21,551 nucleotides of DNA from Willaertia magna (taxonomy: Eukaryota; Heterolobosea; Eutetramitea; Acrasida; Naegleriidae). This document shows positions 17,764 through 21,551 of this stretch, in pieces. The notes below the pieces were generated by a model that searched no databases, was not told the origin of the DNA, and worked only from the letters and a program-made list of their open reading frames with translations. Numbering within the stretch: position 1 is the first letter of the stretch; each line of letters opens with the position of its first letter. The position numbers were made by a program, and so were the translations under genes. The DNA is taken from assembly GCA_902984215.1 (NCBI GenBank), contig CADWAF010005728.1, positions 1 through 21,551 of the forward strand, given 5' to 3'.

Positions 17764-18864
17764 ATGTCAGACATAACGAAAAAAATAAGTTTATTCCAAA
17801 ATTTTAAACGACTAGGAGAAGAAGAAGATACAATGGGTGAAGAGGATGATCATTTAAATAGTGGACAAGCATTAAATACCATCAATAATTTCCAATTCCA
17901 TAGAGATTCAGCACCTGGTATGGCAGATTTATTTCGTCGCTTATATAACATTCGTGTAGAGTGCGGCGCCATCCCAGACACTGAAAAACAAGGAAAAGAG
18001 GAAATGGAAAGACAAGCAAAGGCTTTAAAAAAATTAGATAAATTTGAAAAACAAAAGGGTAGGTATTTTAAATTATTTAATAATTCAAACCATAATAACT
18101 ATTCCGAATAATAAAATACTATAGTATATTTAAAACAAGCGATAGACCAAGCAGAATCATTAATTAATCAAAAAAAGAAATCATCTCAAAATGATCCACG
18201 TTTAAATAATGATATTAATAAGGCTATAATGAAGATGGATAAAGAAATGAAAGAATTAGATAAGATTCATAATGATGCATTAAATAAAAAGTCAATGGTT
18301 TGGGGTAAAGTTCAAATGCCAACTGAAATGCGTAAACAAAGAGAAATGGATATTAAAAACTTTAAAGAATATATAAAATTTGTAAAAGCAGAACATCGAA
18401 AATTATTAACAGGAGTAAATGATGATGATGATGATAAAATTGGTAAAAAAGGAAATGTTAAATTTGATTCAATTGAAAGTTTAGAACAAGCAAAGAATGA
18501 AATACCAACAGTTGACATTTCTGAAGGTCTTCAACAAATTGAAGATTTAAAAAGACAACAAGAAGAAAAGATTGATATATTATTAGGTCAAATAACTAAA
18601 ATTAAAGGTATTGCTGAATCTATTTCTGATGAATTAGATAAACAATCTCAATTATTAGATAAGATGAGTGAAGACGTTGATTTATATAATAAGACTTTAG
18701 AAGATACAAATAAAAAGTTAGCTGAAGCAATTGATAAGGCTGGTGGTGCAACTCGTTTATTATGTATAGCATGTGTAATTATAATAGTTGTAGCTTTATT
18801 AGGTGTTGTATGGTTATTATTGGAATTATTTGTTCCTGGACTAGGTCTTGGTTTAGGAGGTTAA
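17764..18864 (+). CDS. Qc-type SNARE (syntaxin 8/SYP7-like)
   Basis: Two exons (17764-18058, 18125-18864) give 344 residues; the 66-base intron is the longest in the window. A C-terminal SNARE helix spans about 244-303 with heptad hydrophobics and a central glutamine (Q272 in ELDKQSQLLDKM), matching the zero-layer context of Qc SNAREs such as syntaxin 6/8 and plant SYP7. One membrane anchor follows (about 308-335), then a short glycine/leucine lumenal end. The N-terminal 240 residues are charged and coiled, with no clear Habc match, longer than in syntaxin 8. Qc SNAREs supply one of four helices that drive vesicle fusion; the compartment cannot be deduced. The gene is convergent with DUF1764, with 22 bases between the stops. 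Confidence 0.85.
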
Positions 18865-18869
18865 ATTTA

Positions 18870-18884
18870 TTACAATAATTGTAA
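18870..18884. repeat. 15-bp palindrome at convergent junction
   Basis: TTACAAT-A-ATTGTAA is a perfect dyad occupying nearly the whole gap between the SNARE stop (18862-18864) and the DUF1764 stop (18889-18887). It places TGTAA, a known eukaryotic poly(A) word, on both strands. AATAAA on the minus strand (18871-18866) overlaps its edge. A bidirectional 3'-end signal is a plausible inference. Confidence 0.5.
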
Positions 18885-18886
18885 AA

Positions 18887-19472
18887 TTAAAAACAACAAT
18901 TACAACTTTTTTTTGTTAAAATTTTTAAAAATTAACAATACTTACTCAAATGGACATTGGTCTGTGTTTCCACCTTTACCAATCTTTAATTCATCATAAG
19001 AAAATACTTTTAAACCATCAACTACTTTTCTCATTACTTTTTTCCTTTGATTTGCAAAATCTTCATTACTTTCAAAATGTGGATCATTATCTTGTTGGTT
19101 GCTAGTTGTTAAGGATTGTTTTTTAGTTTTATTCTTTTTATTTTCTTTTACTTGTGATTTAACTTCATTAAATATGTCTCCTATTTCTGAATTTTGTTGT
19201 TTTGATTTTTCTATTGTTGATGATGTATTTGGTTTGTTATTTAGTTTGTTGTTATTGTTTTGTTTATTTCCTTTTTTTCCTTGATTGAAAATATCATCAA
19301 TAGATGAAGAATTATTATTACTATCATTAGTTATTGTTACTTTTTCTTTTTTCTTTAAAACATTACTTAATTTGTCTTTTAATTTTGTTGGTTTTGTTAT
19401 TCCTTTTTCATTCTTTGTTTGTTCTACTGATTTTTCATTAATTTTATTATTGTTCTTATTCTTCTTTCCCAT
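18887..19472 (-). CDS. DUF1764 family protein with 19-base terminal exon
   Basis: Two exons (19472-18946 and 18905-18887) joined across a 40-base intron give 181 residues. The unspliced frame would end in CPFE; splicing restores CPFDCNCCF, the cysteine-rich ending I recall for DUF1764 (PF08576), after the equally typical GLKVFSYDELKIGKGGNT. The rest is Lys/Asn-rich and disordered with two DDIFNQ/GDIFNE repeats (about 59-64 and 98-103). Family function is unknown; the lysine-rich composition and conserved cysteines suggest a nucleolar or RNA-linked, possibly metal-binding role, but that is a guess. Its 3' end lies opposite the SNARE 3' end. Confidence 0.85.
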
Positions 19473-19567
19473 TCCCGATGTGCACTTGTCAAGAGCAAGT
19501 TAATGTAGCTTTTTTACTTGGTGTGTATTTTTTTTGAACTTGTTTTGTAAAATAATTTAACAATGAA

Positions 19568-19573
19568 TTTATT
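19568..19573 (-). terminator. AATAAA hexamer after TauE/SafE gene
   Basis: On the gene strand, AATAAA begins 23 bases past the TauE stop, in the 124-base gap before DUF1764. This is a conventional position for a poly(A) signal. Confidence 0.4.
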
Positions 19574-19596
19574 TAAAATTATGGAATGTACAAAAA

Positions 19597-21422
19597 TTAA
19601 CATGGAGACTTGAACCCCATATAAACACCTCTTTGTACATCATTAACAACATCATATATACCATAACCAGTCATTAAGAGAGCACTTAAAATTGTTGCAA
19701 ATGTAACAACAAATATTAATATTGATTTTCTCTTTGATTTCTCTAAATATAAATCTAAAATTGCTTGACCAAATACACCACTTAAAATACCTAAACCAAG
19801 GAACCAACATCCATATCCAATTGGTAATTGTCCAGAAATTACATATTGTAAAGTTGAAATTGATGAAGTAAATAAAATCATAAAGCTTGTAGTGGCCTGA
19901 CTTGAAACTGGATCTGCTCCTAAAAGTAAAAGAATAGGTGACTTAATTAATGCACCTCCAATACCCTAATTGTGTTAATATTAAGAATGTTTAAAAACTT
20001 ACCAATAAAGCACTAAATATACCTCCAAAGAATAATACAAATGGATATAAAACAATATTCTTAAAACCCCAATGAATATCTCCTTCAACAAAAGCATATC
20101 CTAATCTTTCTTTCTTTTGATGATGTTTATATAAATAAAAACAAATTAATACTGTCATTACTCCTAATATTGGAAAACACATTGCTGTTAAAGTCCAATA
20201 AGCAGCACTACATTTTTCAATTCCTAAAACACTAGGTGTACCTTTTCCTCCCCTCAATAATGTTAAGGCACAAATACTTAACCAACAAATGATTAAAACT
20301 CCAATTTTTAAGAAAGGTGTACGTCTTTCTTGTTCATACATTCTATGTAGTTCAATATTATTACTAATTGTATTACCAAAAGAACTTGTTTTTTCATCTT
20401 CATTTAGTAAAGGTGTTGTTTGATGATGATGTTTATCATATTCTTCATCAAAATCGATCGCTGCTGATGCCATAAAAGGATTTGTGACACGATTTGCTTC
20501 ATGTTCATCCTCATTAATTTCATTATTATTAATATGATTCTCATTTTCCATTCGTATATAATTAGTTGATTCACCATTTTCAACTGTCCCAATTGCTGGA
20601 GAATTATGTTCACTCAATAACTGCCTTTGTTCATATTGATATCTTTTATAACCACTTCTTAACATTAGAATACTAGAAATAGAAAATACAACAATAACTA
20701 AAACAGTAATCATCCAATCAGGAAACATTAAATTAAATAATACACCAATTACTGTTCCCATAAGAGTTGGAGGTTCCATCATTAAGGCAGCATCTATATT
20801 GTAGTTAAAAAAGAATAAAACATTAGAGAATCTAAATAATAAACATACCATAATCAATTAAAGGTCTATCAGCATGTGGATGTCTTTTAAAACCTAAAAT
20901 TGAAATATTTACAATACCTGCTCCAAATATCATTAAAGTAGAAATAGGTATCGCAATAGAAGGTGCAAATCTTCCAAACACTCTAAGAATTGTTGTTGTA
21001 ATTGCTCCTCCACCTGTTCCAGTTGCACTACTTAAAATACCTCCCAATAGAGATAAAACAGTTGTTACAATGTCTCGGTAAGAATATGCATCAAACAAGT
21101 CTTTATGTTCACAAATTCCAAATTTTGTTTGATTTGAAATATACATAAATTTATGTGGTTTACAAACAAATAATGAGTCAATTTGATCGGTACAATGAAT
21201 TGTTTCATTACAAAAACTACATCTATTATTTAAACAAACTAATTGTTCAAATCCTCCACAATCCCTTTCTAACGTTGAAACATTGCAACTCTTATCCAAG
21301 TATTTAAAATAATCAATTTTAGAAATATAAAAATTTTTGTGGGGTATTTCTCCAATAGATTGTTCTACTGTTTGTAATAATAATAATAACAGAGAAATGA
21401 GTAAAAGAACTCTAAGTGTCAT
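19597..21422 (-). CDS. TauE/SafE-family transporter with cysteine-rich ectodomain
   Basis: Three exons (21422-20849, 20793-20003, 19965-19597) give 577 residues; introns are 55 and 37 bases. A signal peptide (1-20) leads to an ectodomain (about 25-112) with eight cysteines and three N-glycosylation sequons (N47, N72, N97). Two TauE half-repeats follow: the first has GGILSSATGTGGGA (127-140) and DYDAALMMEPPTLMG (190-204), the second has GIGGALIKSPILLLLGADP (456-474). Between them lies a cytosolic loop (about 238-350), acidic, with HHH (313-315) and an NPF (296-298), an EH-domain ligand seen in endocytic cargo. Bacterial relatives export sulfite or sulfoacetate-type anions; plants and protists have this same ectodomain arrangement with mostly untested substrates. 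The membrane is likely plasma or endosomal. Confidence 0.9.
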
Positions 21423-21551
21423 TGCAATTTATTTGCTTTATATCAATGGTTATAATAAAGATTTCACGTAAAAAACGAAGCGTTGTTGTCATTTCATCAG
21501 TCTTTACTTTTAGGTTGTTTTTGCAAAAATTCTATGGAATTAACAAAAACT
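21423..21551. promoter_or_regulatory. Upstream region of TauE/SafE gene; possible start of a plus-strand gene
   Basis: These 129 bases lie upstream of the TauE ATG and should hold its promoter. An ATG at 21534 opens a plus-strand frame of six codons to the window edge, which might be the start of a divergent gene, but this is far too short to support a call. Confidence 0.3.

Noticed and set aside
1..21551. tRNA, rRNA, CRISPR, transposon or viral genes
   Set aside because: None was seen: no cloverleaf with a T-loop, no regular repeat array, no transposase, reverse transcriptase or capsid-like protein on either strand.

Overview
The window is nuclear DNA of a free-living, probably flagellate, protist with a compact AT-rich genome. 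Genes lie on both strands, often only tens of bases apart. Fifteen introns can be placed by protein continuity. All are GT-AG, only 36-66 bases long, and each breaks the reading frame or carries an in-frame stop. Stops are read with the standard code (TAA, one TAG). Start codons mostly follow a run of A. Rab23, a Lines (LINS1) homologue and PPP4R4 together fit a lineage that kept ancestral, cilium-linked genes. A Naegleria/Willaertia-like heterolobosean is my best guess, but this is inference; no rRNA or marker gene is present to settle it.

Layout, left to right. 1-435 (-) is the N-terminal part of an ArfGAP, cut by the window edge. It diverges from a two-exon XMAP215/ch-TOG microtubule polymerase (800-6170, +). 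That gene converges on a four-exon Rab23-type GTPase (6213-6968, -). Further right, five minus-strand genes are packed from 14065 down to 7193. In transcription order they are ELP1 of Elongator, a small tail-anchored membrane protein, a 74-residue unknown ORF, a membrane-attached short-chain dehydrogenase and a LINS1 homologue. The gaps between them are 37, 65, 6 and 24 bases. ELP1 diverges from a six-exon PPP4R4 homologue (14469-16939, +). This is followed by a three-EF-hand protein (17012-17573, +) and a Qc-type SNARE (17764-18864, +). The SNARE converges on a DUF1764 protein whose conserved last residues sit on a 19-base terminal exon (18887-19472, -). A three-exon TauE/SafE-family transporter with a cysteine-rich ectodomain (19597-21422, -) closes the window.

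The genes are ordinary eukaryotic housekeeping functions: microtubule growth, membrane traffic, wobble-uridine tRNA modification, phosphatase regulation, calcium sensing and anion transport. They do not form an obvious pathway. I see no transposon, CRISPR array, rRNA, tRNA or viral gene. The points that deserve a second look are structural: the packed minus-strand run, AATAAA hexamers lying across stop codons, palindromes at both convergent junctions, E2F-like sites next to two starts, a repeated 14-residue motif in an unusual N-terminal extension of the TOG protein, and two small ORFs I cannot assign.
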